Shown piece after piece: positions 45,778 to 54,642 of a stretch of DNA of 64,000 nt. Origin of the DNA: Hyphococcus sp. (lineage in GTDB: Bacteria > Pseudomonadota > Alphaproteobacteria > Caulobacterales > Parvularculaceae); NCBI GenBank assembly GCA_021776335.1, contig JAJFGB010000011.1:1-64000 (forward strand). Direction: 5' to 3'. The position numbers and the translations under genes were made by a program. Numbering within the stretch: the first letter of the stretch is position 1; every line of letters begins with the position of its first letter. The notes under the pieces are model-generated. The model was not told the DNA's origin. It worked only from the letters and a program-made list of their open reading frames with translations, and ran no database searches.

Positions 45778-46377
45778 ATGGAGTTTTTCGACCCGCAATT
45801 CTGGTCCTTCTTATGGGATGCTGATCGCTATAAAGCTTTGGTCGCCGATTTAGGCCCTTGGGCGCCATTGCTGGCGATAGGCGCCATGATTATCGTCTCA
45901 TTCCTGCCCTTGCCCGCCGAAACGGTTGCTGTCGCCAACGGCATGGTCTTTGGCCGCTGGGAGGGTTTTGTCCTGACCTGGCTTGGCGCGATGATCGCCG
46001 CGATGATCGCTTTTTGTATTGCGCGCTGGCTCGGAGCGCCAATCATCAAACGCATTTTACCAAGGGCGACACTGGAGAAATTTGAAATACTTGTTGAAAA
46101 ACGCGGCGCACCCTTCCTTTTGCTGGCGCGCATGATCCCTTTTGTCCCCTATACGATTGTCAATTATGGATCCGGCCTAAGCCCCGTCCGTTTGCGAACT
46201 TATGTCTGGACCTCCGCCATCGGTATGGCGCCGCCAATCTTCGCCTTTGTCAGCGTCGGCGCTTTGATGGTGGACCAGCCCTGGATAGGGTGGCTCGGCC
46301 TTGTTTCAATCATCATTGTTTGCGCTTTGCTGGCTTATTATGCCCGGTCCATGTGGGGCGACAGGGCGGAGCAGTAG
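45778..46377 (+). CDS. TVP38/TMEM64 (VTT-domain) membrane protein
   Basis: 199 residues with about five hydrophobic segments. The VTT domain shows FLPLPAETVAVANGMVFGRWEGFVLTWLGAMIAAM and the re-entrant ARMIPFVPYTIVNYGSGLS. Members of this DedA-related superfamily are lipid scramblases or flippases in other organisms; here the substrate is not known. ATG 45778 with GAGGAT upstream. It converges on the threonine aldolase gene. Confidence 0.87.
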   Translation: MEFFDPQFWSFLWDADRYKALVADLGPWAPLLAIGAMIIVSFLPLPAETVAVANGMVFGRWEGFVLTWLGAMIAAMIAFCIARWLGAPIIKRILPRATLEKFEILVEKRGAPFLLLARMIPFVPYTIVNYGSGLSPVRLRTYVWTSAIGMAPPIFAFVSVGALMVDQPWIGWLGLVSIIIVCALLAYYARSMWGDRAEQ

Positions 46378-46383
46378 AGATGC

Positions 46384-47427
46384 TCAGCAGGCGTTACATA
46401 CGCTGGACACGAAGGCTGCGATGTCTGAAGGGCTCGTCTTGAACGACGTGATCAGCCGATGCATTTTTCCGCCTGCAGGGTCGCCAGGCGTCACCCAGGG
46501 ATAAAACGTTGCGCCTTTTTCATGGAGCTGCTCGGCGGCGCCGTCGGGGAACACCGCAAATACCTCGTTGATTTCGGTTGGGTAGGAAATCTCAACACCG
46601 TCAACGGCCGCCAACCCTTCGGAAAGCTCTGTTGCCATCGCATTTGCATGCGTAGCAAGCTTCAACCAGAGGTCGTCGCGCAGGTAAGCGTCGAATTGCG
46701 CCGCAATGAAGCGCATTTTTGACCACAGATGGCCAGCCCGCTTGCGGCGAAACTCGAAATCGCACGCCTTCGCCTTGTCGAAAAAGACCACTGCTTCTGC
46801 CGCGATGCAGCCATTTTTAGTGCCGCCGAAGCATAAAACGTCTATGCCGGGTTTCCAGCTTAATTCAGCGGGTGACAGGCCGGTCGCCGCAACAGCGTTC
46901 GCAAACCGGGCGCCGTCCATGTGAACCATCAACCCTGCTTCATGCCCCATATTGCAGAGCGCCTTTAATTCATCGGCGGAATAAACAGTCCCGCATTCTG
47001 TCCCTTGTGTCAGGGACAGAATGCTCGCCGGTGCGCCATGAGGCGGGCGGTGCGGGAATCCCGCCAGCGCCTTCGCAACCGCGTTCGTCGTCAGTTTTCC
47101 TGCGTTGCCTGCAATGGGCAATAGCTTTGCGCCGCCGGTAAAAAATTCAGGGCCAGCGCATTCGTCCATCTGCACATGGCTCTCTTCGTGGCACAGGATC
47201 ATTCCATAGGGGGGCGTCATTACGGACAACGCGAGACCGTTGGCGGCGCCGCCAGTCGCCACAAAATAGACGGCGCAATCACGTTCAAAAATTTCCGAAA
47301 ACCGCGCCTCGACGCGTTTCGTCAAGTCATCGCCACCATAGCCAGGTGCTGCGCCCTCATTGGCGCTTGCGACTGCGTCCATAATCTCCGGCGCCGCACC
47401 CGCCCAATTATCTGAAGCAAAGTTCAT
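46384..47427 (-). CDS. low-specificity threonine aldolase-like PLP enzyme
   Basis: 347 residues. Fold-type I PLP enzyme: NFASDNWAGAAPEIMDAV, GYGGDDLTKRVEARFSEIF, and the PLP lysine in LCFGGTKNG. The order of motifs matches the beta-eliminating lyase/threonine aldolase group, which splits threonine or allo-threonine to glycine and acetaldehyde. ATG 47427 (MNFASDN); the upstream frame has no similarity. Just downstream of a HAD phosphatase gene (25-bp gap). Confidence 0.87.
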   Translation of the reverse strand: MNFASDNWAGAAPEIMDAVASANEGAAPGYGGDDLTKRVEARFSEIFERDCAVYFVATGGAANGLALSVMTPPYGMILCHEESHVQMDECAGPEFFTGGAKLLPIAGNAGKLTTNAVAKALAGFPHRPPHGAPASILSLTQGTECGTVYSADELKALCNMGHEAGLMVHMDGARFANAVAATGLSPAELSWKPGIDVLCFGGTKNGCIAAEAVVFFDKAKACDFEFRRKRAGHLWSKMRFIAAQFDAYLRDDLWLKLATHANAMATELSEGLAAVDGVEISYPTEINEVFAVFPDGAAEQLHEKGATFYPWVTPGDPAGGKMHRLITSFKTSPSDIAAFVSSVCNAC

Positions 47428-47452
47428 GGCGCAAACTTCGCGCAAGCACGGC

Positions 47453-48118
47453 TCATTCGTCAAGCGATGCCGTTAAATGAGGGAAGTCATCAACATAACG
47501 ATGGGCGCCCGCTTCGATCAGGTTTTCGCCGTGACCATCAAAACAATGGCCGCCGCCGAGAAATCCCCAGACCGTCATGCCCGCCGCAAGGCCTGCTTTG
47601 ACGCCGTTTTCGCTATCTTCAATCACGAGGCATCGGGCGGGATCTGCATCAAGCCGCGCCGCCGCATACTGAAAAATATCCGGCGCCGGCTTACCGTGTG
47701 CGACAAGGTCCGCGGAATAAACATGGGGGTCAAAATAATCATAGAGCCCCGTGCGCTGCATCTTGCCGACAAGAAATTCCGTTCGTGAAGATGATGCGAC
47801 CGCCGCCCGAATGCGCAACGCCTTGAGCGCCGCTTCGACACCCGGCACTGGCGCCAACTGATCACGTTTGGCGCGGCGTGTTTCTATGAGCCCCTGAAAA
47901 AAATCAGGCGCCGGATCTCTGCCGTGTAACGCACGATAATGCTCAGTGAGACGCGCTGCAAAGACGTCGTCGCGAAAGCCCGTGAACAACCGCACGAGAT
48001 CCGCCGGGGACCATTTAAAACCGTGCCCACGCAAATAGGCTGCAGAATCGTCAAGCCCCAATATTTCACTGTCGACCAATACGCCGTCGCAGTCGAATAT
48101 GATCGCCTCAAAACTCAT
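47453..48118 (-). CDS. HAD-superfamily hydrolase
   Basis: 221 residues. DCDGVLVDSE (nucleophile Asp pair), then a helical cap, VASSSRTE (motif II), HGKPAPDIFQ (Lys motif III) and VIEDSENGVKAGLAAGM (motif IV). This is the beta-phosphoglucomutase/phosphoglycolate phosphatase-like subgroup. Substrate unknown. The ATG at 48118 has AGGGGTG just upstream; one more ATG at 48124 is possible. Same strand as the threonine aldolase. Confidence 0.9.
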   Translation of the reverse strand: MSFEAIIFDCDGVLVDSEILGLDDSAAYLRGHGFKWSPADLVRLFTGFRDDVFAARLTEHYRALHGRDPAPDFFQGLIETRRAKRDQLAPVPGVEAALKALRIRAAVASSSRTEFLVGKMQRTGLYDYFDPHVYSADLVAHGKPAPDIFQYAAARLDADPARCLVIEDSENGVKAGLAAGMTVWGFLGGGHCFDGHGENLIEAGAHRYVDDFPHLTASLDE

Positions 48119-48133
48119 CTGCACCCCTTAACA

Positions 48134-48162
48134 AAAAGCCCCGGCGCGAGGCCGGGGCTTTT
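48134..48162 (-). terminator. intrinsic terminator of hppA
   Basis: 12-bp perfect stem AAAAGCCCCGGC/GCCGGGGCTTTT with a 5-base loop, T-run on the - strand, lying 28 bases beyond the hppA stop. It separates hppA from the HAD gene. The T-run on the + strand side also allows a bidirectional action. Confidence 0.88.
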
Positions 48163-48190
48163 GTCGTAACATGAATTAGCGTTGCAGCAA

Positions 48191-50317
48191 TCAGCCGCCC
48201 GCAAGCACTGCCAAAAGCAACAAGGCCACGATATTCGTGATCTTGATCATCGGGTTGATAGCAGGACCCGCCGTATCTTTGTATGGATCGCCAACTGTAT
48301 CGCCGGTGATAGCGGCCTTGTGGGCTTCAGAGCCCTTGCCGCCATGATTGCCATCCTCGATATATTTCTTGGCGTTATCCCATGCGCCGCCGCCGGCGGT
48401 CATGGAAAGCGCCTGGAAAAGGCCAGTGACAATAACGCCCATGAGCATGGCGCCAACAGCGGACAGCGCCGCCGACTTGTCAGCAACGAGGCTAATTACA
48501 AAGTAGAGCACCAACGGCGACAGGATTGGCAGCATAGACGGAACCACCATTTCCTTGATCGCCGAGCGGGTCAGCATATCCACAGCGCGGCCATAATCTG
48601 GCTTTTCCGTACCCTGCATAATGCCGGGCTTTTCCCGGAACTGGCGCCTTACCTCTTCAACAACAGATGCTGCCGCACGGCCAACTGACTGCATCGCCAT
48701 GGACCCGAACAGGTATGGCAGAAGGCCCCCGATAAAGAGCCCGACAACAACGTATGGATCAGCCAGAGAAAACTGAAGCGGTTCCATACCGGCAAAAAAC
48801 GGATACTCGCCTGGATGCGCGGTGAAGTGCTTAATATCTTCCGTATAGGCAGCAAACAGCACAAGGGCGCCAAGACCCGCAGAACCGATTGCATAGCCCT
48901 TGGTCACTGCTTTCGTGGTGTTGCCCACCGCATCGAGCGCGTCAGTTGTGTCGCGCACGGAGCCTTCGAGGCCAGCCATCTCTGCAATGCCGCCGGCATT
49001 ATCCGTCACCGGACCAAAGGCGTCGAGAGCAACAATCATCCCGGCAAGCGCGAGCATGGTCGTCACCGCCGTAGCGATGCCATAAAGACCAGCAAGGCTG
49101 TAGGTGGCGACAATCGCCATGACGATGACCAGCGCCGGCAGAGCTGTTGCTTCCATGGATACAGCAAGGCCCTGGATAACATTGGTGCCATGACCGGATT
49201 CTGAAGCTGCGGCCACGGACTTAACCGGACGAAACCCTGTGCCGGTATAATATTCCGTGATCCAGACGATCAGGCCAGTGACCACCAAACCAAGCACGCC
49301 GCAAAGGAACAGGCTGAGACCGTTAAATGACAGGCCCGTCGCCGTCGTCGCAATGGTTTCAGAGAACCCAAACATTTGGAATGTCACAATCCCGATTGCG
49401 ACCAGTGAGAAAACGCCTGTCACCACAAGGCCCTTATAGAGAGCGCCCATAATGTTCGTGGAGCCCTTGCCGAGCGAGACCGCATAAGTCCCGATGATTG
49501 ATGTGACGATACACACCGCACCAATCGCCAACGGGTAGAACATAAATTGCGCGGCGTTGGCGGTGAAAAGGATCGAGCCAAGCACCATCGTTGCAGCGAT
49601 GGTCACCACATAAGTTTCGAACAAATCCGCGGCCATGCCTGCGCAATCGCCGACATTGTCGCCGACATTGTCGGCAATTGTCGCTGGATTGCGGGGATCA
49701 TCCTCAGGAATGCCGGCTTCAACTTTGCCGACCAGGTCGCCGCCAACATCTGCGCCTTTTGTGAAGATGCCGCCGCCTAAGCGTGCAAATACTGAAATCA
49801 GTGAAGCGCCAAGAGACAACGCAATGAGGCCGTTGACGACCGCCCGGCTCTCCGGCGCGTAACCCATGCCCTCAGTGAGGATCGCGTAAAAACCTGCAAT
49901 CCCCAGCAATGCGAGGCCAGCGACCAGCATGCCTGTAATCGCGCCCGCCCGGAATGCAACGGAAAGACCCTTTCCCAGGCTTTCACTGGCGGCCTGTGTC
50001 GTACGCACATTGGCGCGAACCGAAACCAGCATACCGACAAAGCCCGCGCCGCCCGAAAGCACGGCGCCGATGGCGAAGCCGCCAGCAGATTTCAATCCAA
50101 GCAAAACGAGAAGCAATACAAACACAACGGCGCCGACGATGGCGATGGTTGTGTATTGCCGGTTAAGATAGGCCTGCGCGCCCTCCTGAATAGCCGCAGC
50201 GATTTCTCTCATGCGGTCGTTGCCGGTCGGCATCGACAGCACCGATTTAACGGTGATTGCGCCATAGCCAAGTGCGGCCAAGCCGGCCGCAATGACCAAC
50301 CAAAGCTCTAAGCTCAT
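48191..50317 (-). CDS. hppA: membrane-bound H+-translocating pyrophosphatase, K+-independent type
   Basis: 708 residues with about sixteen membrane helices. It couples pyrophosphate hydrolysis to proton pumping. Key motifs: [19 protein letters not shown] and the late [22 protein letters not shown]. The sequence [15 protein letters not shown] has Lys where K+-dependent forms have Ala, so it should work without K+. ATG 50317 with AGGAAAGG upstream. Strong terminator after the stop. Confidence 0.94.
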   Translation of the reverse strand: MSLELWLVIAAGLAALGYGAITVKSVLSMPTGNDRMREIAAAIQEGAQAYLNRQYTTIAIVGAVVFVLLLVLLGLKSAGGFAIGAVLSGGAGFVGMLVSVRANVRTTQAASESLGKGLSVAFRAGAITGMLVAGLALLGIAGFYAILTEGMGYAPESRAVVNGLIALSLGASLISVFARLGGGIFTKGADVGGDLVGKVEAGIPEDDPRNPATIADNVGDNVGDCAGMAADLFETYVVTIAATMVLGSILFTANAAQFMFYPLAIGAVCIVTSIIGTYAVSLGKGSTNIMGALYKGLVVTGVFSLVAIGIVTFQMFGFSETIATTATGLSFNGLSLFLCGVLGLVVTGLIVWITEYYTGTGFRPVKSVAAASESGHGTNVIQGLAVSMEATALPALVIVMAIVATYSLAGLYGIATAVTTMLALAGMIVALDAFGPVTDNAGGIAEMAGLEGSVRDTTDALDAVGNTTKAVTKGYAIGSAGLGALVLFAAYTEDIKHFTAHPGEYPFFAGMEPLQFSLADPYVVVGLFIGGLLPYLFGSMAMQSVGRAAASVVEEVRRQFREKPGIMQGTEKPDYGRAVDMLTRSAIKEMVVPSMLPILSPLVLYFVISLVADKSAALSAVGAMLMGVIVTGLFQALSMTAGGGAWDNAKKYIEDGNHGGKGSEAHKAAITGDTVGDPYKDTAGPAINPMIKITNIVALLLLAVLAGG

Positions 50318-50512
50318 TTTATACCTTTCCTGGGATCTCTGAAGCGAACACCGGAATGGCGGCAGCAACGAATTAACGACGCGCGCCCTTCAACCGGCCC
50401 CCTTTTGATGTCGGCGCGGAAACTGGCAAAGCCCTTCGCTAAAATCAACAAAAAGTTACTGTTCGACGCCGAAAACTACGGCGCCCAGCTTCCCGGCTCA
50501 AAAAAAGGCATC

Positions 50513-51280
50513 TTATGTTGCGCGCGACCGCATCGATCGTTTTTGGACGGGCTCAGCGTCAGTCAGGGTCTTGACCCAAGGGTATGTCTTGGCCGTTTCG
50601 TCTGTGTAACCAAGATTTCTGGCCGTCGCGCTGCGTGGGCGGTCCTCAGTTTCAGGGTAAAAAGTACCAAAAACCTTGTCCCAGAAAAATTCTGCGATTC
50701 CATAATTGCCATTTTCATTGTGAAAATGGTGCGCCAAATGGCGCTTTTTCACTACCTGCCAGAATTTTGACTTGGGCTCGAATGCGAGATGCTGGCCACA
50801 ATGGATAAACTCGGTAAAGCAGGTCATCACAAGCGTGCCTGCAACGGTGCCGCAAGCGCCGGAAACCCCGCCAATCAGCCATCCTATCGGCGCCGCAACG
50901 ATTAATATTGTGGGCAAGGTCGTGTGAAGCCCGCCGAAAAGCACCGACAGGTCATTCGGGAAGCGGTGGTGGTCATAATGAACGCGCTTCCACAGTTTCG
51001 CGAGATAGGGGGATTTATACATCCAGGCGCCATGCAGCACGAATCGATGAGCCACGTACCATGCCGCGGGAAATAACAACGCGCCTACGCCAAGAGAGAT
51101 CAAAAACGGCCAAGGCGAAGTCATGGCGGCGACGCCGACAATAAGAGACGCGAGGGTCACCACGATATAAACCTGAATGCCTGGATAGGTCACATAGGCG
51201 CGTACAAGATCGTCAAATGTCATCCTGTTAAGGAGGTATTCCTCCTCTTTCCAGGCTTTATAGCCAACAAAAAGCCGCAT
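50513..51280 (-). CDS. fatty acid/sterol hydroxylase superfamily protein
   Basis: 255 residues, integral membrane. Two or three hydrophobic pairs and the histidine boxes of a diiron hydroxylase: HRFVLH, HYDHHRFP, HLAHHFH (about residues 85-195). Related eukaryotic enzymes hydroxylate ceramides (Scs7, Sur2), and bacterial ones hydroxylate sphingolipids or sterols. It lies head-to-head with the ceramide gene set, so a role in ceramide hydroxylation is likely but not shown. ATG at 51280 lacks a good ribosome site; an internal ATG at 51223 is possible. Confidence 0.85.
   Translation of the reverse strand: MRLFVGYKAWKEEEYLLNRMTFDDLVRAYVTYPGIQVYIVVTLASLIVGVAAMTSPWPFLISLGVGALLFPAAWYVAHRFVLHGAWMYKSPYLAKLWKRVHYDHHRFPNDLSVLFGGLHTTLPTILIVAAPIGWLIGGVSGACGTVAGTLVMTCFTEFIHCGQHLAFEPKSKFWQVVKKRHLAHHFHNENGNYGIAEFFWDKVFGTFYPETEDRPRSATARNLGYTDETAKTYPWVKTLTDAEPVQKRSMRSRAT
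51231..51246. promoter_or_regulatory. AGGAGG/CCTCCT inverted repeat near the hydroxylase start
   Basis: AGGAGG-TATT-CCTCCT inside the first codons of the hydroxylase gene. If translation begins at the alternative ATG 51223, the repeat would place a Shine-Dalgarno-like core within a hairpin. If translation begins at 51280 it is only coding sequence. Confidence 0.3.
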
Positions 51281-51616
51281 CTTGGGCGTTCCTTAAAGTT
51301 TTAGTTGATGTGTCCAGACCATGGCATCACCAAATTAGGCCTCATAACACACTGGTTCAAGCGCAGACCTTTGCCGCAGTGTCAATGTTTATGCGACATG
51401 TAACATAAGAGCGCAATTTTTGATGCAGTGCGAAAAAACAAGGGGTTGCCCGTTGACCCGGGGGCTTGTATCCGCTCAAGTTCAGGTCCGGCGCTATCGA
51501 TTGGCGCAAATAAGACGTTTGCAAACGGATTGCGTTGAGTGGGGCGGCCGGCTGATGGGGAAGTCGCCGCGCGTATATTAAAGCCGGCAGTAAACCGGCA
51601 CAGTGCGGGGGCGTTG
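51281..51616. promoter_or_regulatory. 336-bp divergent control region of the sphingolipid genes
   Basis: No gene is supported here. It separates the - strand hydroxylase from the + strand acyl-AMP ligase. It contains a 20-bp interrupted palindrome (51389-51408: TTATG-n2-ACATGT-n2-CATAA) and a GCCGG-n7-CCGGC hairpin at 51583-51599 just before the ligase ribosome site. No clear -35/-10 pair was found. Confidence 0.55.
51389..51408. promoter_or_regulatory. operator-like dyad symmetry
   Basis: TTATG-n2-ACATGT-n2-CATAA, with 16 of 20 positions symmetric, between divergent hydroxylase and ligase genes. This fits a binding site for a dimeric regulator. No matching regulator is encoded next to it. 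Confidence 0.4.
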
Positions 51617-53404
51617 ATGGCCGTCATCCCAGGACAGACTTTGCCGACACCAACTTTAAATAGTGGTCTCGATCACCGGATAGGTGGTTTTGCCAGCCTG
51701 CCCGAAGCGCTTGATTATGCAGCGCGCGGGCAGACCGGCTATAATTTCTTCAATTTGCGCGGCGAAGTTTCGCACAGCCTGTCTTATGCCGATTTGCGCG
51801 TGCGTGCTGGCGAGCTCGCCAATCGCCTTGCCGCCCGTTTCACACGGGGCGACCGGATCGCAATTGTTGCTGAGACCAGTCCCGACTTTGTCGTCACTTT
51901 CTTTGCTTGTCAGTATGCGGGGCTCATTCCGGCGCCGATGCCGATGCCCGTTAATCTCGGCGGTAAAGACGGCTACATTAATCAGATTCATCAGATGGTC
52001 GCGGGCGCCAGCGCTGCGGCGGCGGTTGGCCCGACACAGCTGACAGGTTTTTTGAAGGAAGCGGCAAAAGCAACGTCTACTGTTGAGGTGTTTGATTTTG
52101 CTGATCTTGCTGACCTTCCGGATACCGGGGTTAAAGCTCAGGCGTTAGGCGCTGACGAGCTTTGCTATATTCAATATTCATCCGGATCGACCAGCGCGCC
52201 CAAAGGCGTCATTGGCACGCAAAATTCCGTAAACAACAATTTGACTGCCATTACACAACACGGAATGAGCATTGGACCTGGTGACCGCGCTGCCAGCTGG
52301 CTACCGCTATATCATGACATGGGCCTGATAGGGTTCCTTCTGGCGCCACTGGTCGGTCAGCTTTCTGTCGATTTTTTGGCAACATCGGATTTTGTCCGAC
52401 GGCCGCTTTTGTGGCTCCGGATTATGACCGAACAACAAACAACGCTCACCTACAGCCCGTCATTCGGTTACGATCTGGCAGCGAAGCGCTCAGCACGCGC
52501 TGAACCAGGCGCCATCAACCTCAAAAACTTGCGCGTCGCCGGCATTGGCGGTGATATGGTGCGGCCGGAAGCGCTGGACGCTTTTTCCGAAGCCTTTAAA
52601 TCCTTTGGCTACAATCGTAACGCATTTGCGCCGAGCTACGGCATGGCTGAAGCAACGCTGGCGATTTCATTCCCTGAACTCGGCGCACCGATTACGATTG
52701 ATGAAGTTGATATGCGCCATTATACGCGCTCGGGCATCGCCCAACCCGCCTCTGCGCTAACCTCGAAGGAACACAAACGCGGGTTTGTCCTTTGCGGACG
52801 TCCATTACCAGGTCATGCTATCGAAGTGCGGGATGAAGAGGGAGCCGCTGCCGGCGAACGAACAGTGGGAAGAATTTTCATCAAGGGCCCCAGCCTGACG
52901 CCTGGCTATTTTTCAGATCCTGAATCATCGGCAGCCATGTATCACGGCGAATGGCTCGACACCGGCGACATGGGATATTTCCTTGACGGACAAATTGTCA
53001 TCACCGGCCGCGCCAAAGATCTCATCATTATCAATGGCCGCAATATCTGGCCGCAGGATATTGAATGGGCTGTCGAAAAAGTAGAAGGCGTGCGCAATGG
53101 CGGCGTCGCGGCCTTCTCAGTAGATGATGGCCAAGGCGAACGTATCGTCGTTGTCGCTGAACGGCGCGGTATGGATAACGAGGCGCTGGCGGCGCTGAAG
53201 CGCGAAATAGCCAACGTCATTCAAAACGCAGCTGGCGCCCCAGCCGAAATCGTACTTGCTCGACCACATTCAATGGTGATGACGTCGTCCGGCAAACTCT
53301 CGCGCGCCAAAGTGAAACAAAAATTTGTCAGTGGCGCCTTCGACGAAGATCGGGCGCAAAAGGCCGTCGAGTCGCCGCGCGCACTTGCGGAAGCACGGGT
53401 TTAA
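51617..53404 (+). CDS. fatty acyl-AMP ligase / acyl-ACP synthetase of ceramide synthesis
   Basis: 595-residue ANL-superfamily enzyme. ATP motif YIQYSSGSTSAPKGVIGTQNSV, then WLPLYHDMGLIGFLLAPL (a phrase typical of FAAL-type ligases), SYGMAEATLA, DTGDMGYF and GRAKDLIIINGRNIWPQDIEW (core hinge and ligase lysine region). It should load a fatty acid on the acyl carrier protein encoded at 54375. ATG 51617 after GGGGGCG; a TTG/ATG frame upstream to 51539 is unconserved. Matches the AasR-like acyl-ACP synthetase gene of the Caulobacter ceramide set. Confidence 0.9.
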   Translation: MAVIPGQTLPTPTLNSGLDHRIGGFASLPEALDYAARGQTGYNFFNLRGEVSHSLSYADLRVRAGELANRLAARFTRGDRIAIVAETSPDFVVTFFACQYAGLIPAPMPMPVNLGGKDGYINQIHQMVAGASAAAAVGPTQLTGFLKEAAKATSTVEVFDFADLADLPDTGVKAQALGADELCYIQYSSGSTSAPKGVIGTQNSVNNNLTAITQHGMSIGPGDRAASWLPLYHDMGLIGFLLAPLVGQLSVDFLATSDFVRRPLLWLRIMTEQQTTLTYSPSFGYDLAAKRSARAEPGAINLKNLRVAGIGGDMVRPEALDAFSEAFKSFGYNRNAFAPSYGMAEATLAISFPELGAPITIDEVDMRHYTRSGIAQPASALTSKEHKRGFVLCGRPLPGHAIEVRDEEGAAAGERTVGRIFIKGPSLTPGYFSDPESSAAMYHGEWLDTGDMGYFLDGQIVITGRAKDLIIINGRNIWPQDIEWAVEKVEGVRNGGVAAFSVDDGQGERIVVVAERRGMDNEALAALKREIANVIQNAAGAPAEIVLARPHSMVMTSSGKLSRAKVKQKFVSGAFDEDRAQKAVESPRALAEARV

Positions 53405-53407
53405 GTT

Positions 53408-54337
53408 TTGCGGGCAGCCGTAACCGGCGGCACGGGCTTTCTGGGCGCCGCACTGATTGATCAACTCCTTAAAGAAAAATGGGAAGTTGCTGCTCTGGCG
53501 CGCAATCCCCGTCGCCTGAACAACGCCAAATCTGTCAAAATTGTTGAGGGCGATCTCCAAAATGACTCCGCCCTCGCGGATCTCGCCGCTGGCGCTGACG
53601 TCTTCTTTCATCTCGCAGGCGTCACCCACGCCCATGCAGATGACGACTATCATGCGGTCAATGTGAGCGGCGCCGAACGAGCGGCCCGCGCCGCCGCGGA
53701 CGCCAAAGCAAAATTGATTCACATTTCTTCTTTGACCGCGCGCATGCCTGACGTCTCGCCCTATGGTCGCAGCAAATTCGAGAGCGAAGGCGCGGTTGCG
53801 CGCGCCGCTGGAACAGCGCCCTGGCTTGCATTGCGTCTACCTGCAATCTATGGCCCCGGCGATCTCGTAACGTTGCCCTATTTCAAGCTGATAAAGTCCG
53901 GCCTCGCCCTCGAGCCACGGACGCCAGCGCCAGCACGCGCCTCACTGCTTTTCGTGGCTGATGCAGTAGACGCGATGGTTTCGGCCGCCAGGGCAGCACC
54001 GGAAGGTATGGTCTATGAAGTTGGCGATGAAACCCCGGCAGGCCGCGAATGGGCGGATATTGGCCGAATATTAGGCGGGACGCTTGGCAGCACGCCGCGC
54101 CGGATTCGCGTCCCACGCCCCATTATCAGCGCATATCATGCCCTTTTGCGCACAACTGAGCGCAGCCTTGGCAAGCCTCCAAGTGTGCGCGCCGGTCAGG
54201 TCAATGAATTTTTTTATCCTGACTGGGTTGCGCGAGACAATCTCCTGTCCGACGTTTCAGGCTGGCGGCCAGCGACGCCGCTCCAGGAAGGATTTGCAAA
54301 AACCGCCCATTGGTATCAAGAACACGGCTTGCTTTAG
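53408..54337 (+). CDS. cerR: NAD-dependent epimerase/dehydratase, CerR-like 3-ketosphinganine reductase
   Basis: 309-residue extended SDR. Rossmann TGGTGFLG, FHLAGVTHAHADDDYHAVN, Ser of SSLTARMPDVSPYGRSK, catalytic Tyr and Lys. Related proteins in Caulobacter (CerR) reduce the ketone of 3-ketosphinganine, or of its acylated form. Start TTG at 53408, three bases after the ligase stop, so the two are probably coupled. The gene symbol follows the Caulobacter homologue by position in the cluster. Confidence 0.8.
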   Translation: MRAAVTGGTGFLGAALIDQLLKEKWEVAALARNPRRLNNAKSVKIVEGDLQNDSALADLAAGADVFFHLAGVTHAHADDDYHAVNVSGAERAARAAADAKAKLIHISSLTARMPDVSPYGRSKFESEGAVARAAGTAPWLALRLPAIYGPGDLVTLPYFKLIKSGLALEPRTPAPARASLLFVADAVDAMVSAARAAPEGMVYEVGDETPAGREWADIGRILGGTLGSTPRRIRVPRPIISAYHALLRTTERSLGKPPSVRAGQVNEFFYPDWVARDNLLSDVSGWRPATPLQEGFAKTAHWYQEHGLL

Positions 54338-54374
54338 CCCGCGCGCCGTCCAGCGCTGCGAAGGAGACGATAAC

Positions 54375-54638
54375 ATGTCTGGCATCCAGGAAGACGACGA
54401 TCTCGTATTCCACAAAATCTGCTCTCTCATAGAGCCCCTAAATGAAAAGAGCGTGAAGTTGTCGCGCGAGACTGACTTGATTGCGGATCTTGAAATCGAC
54501 TCCGTTTCGGTTCTCGATATTGTGATGGACATCGAAGACAATTACGATATCTCGATTCCAGTCAACACGATCTCCGAAATCAAAACCATCGGCGAACTTG
54601 TCGATGCGATTCACGCTATCAAAAAAGAACAGTCATAA
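54375..54638 (+). CDS. dedicated acyl carrier protein for ceramide synthesis
   Basis: 87 residues: acidic four-helix ACP with the phosphopantetheine Ser in DLEIDSVSVLDIVMDIED. ATG 54375 behind AAGGAGACG. The short open frame before it belongs to another reading frame and is not used. It lies between the acyl-AMP ligase/epimerase and the serine palmitoyltransferase, so it is likely the acyl donor or carrier for the pathway rather than the general fatty acid ACP. Confidence 0.9.
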   Translation: MSGIQEDDDLVFHKICSLIEPLNEKSVKLSRETDLIADLEIDSVSVLDIVMDIEDNYDISIPVNTISEIKTIGELVDAIHAIKKEQS

Positions 54639-54642
54639 AAAG

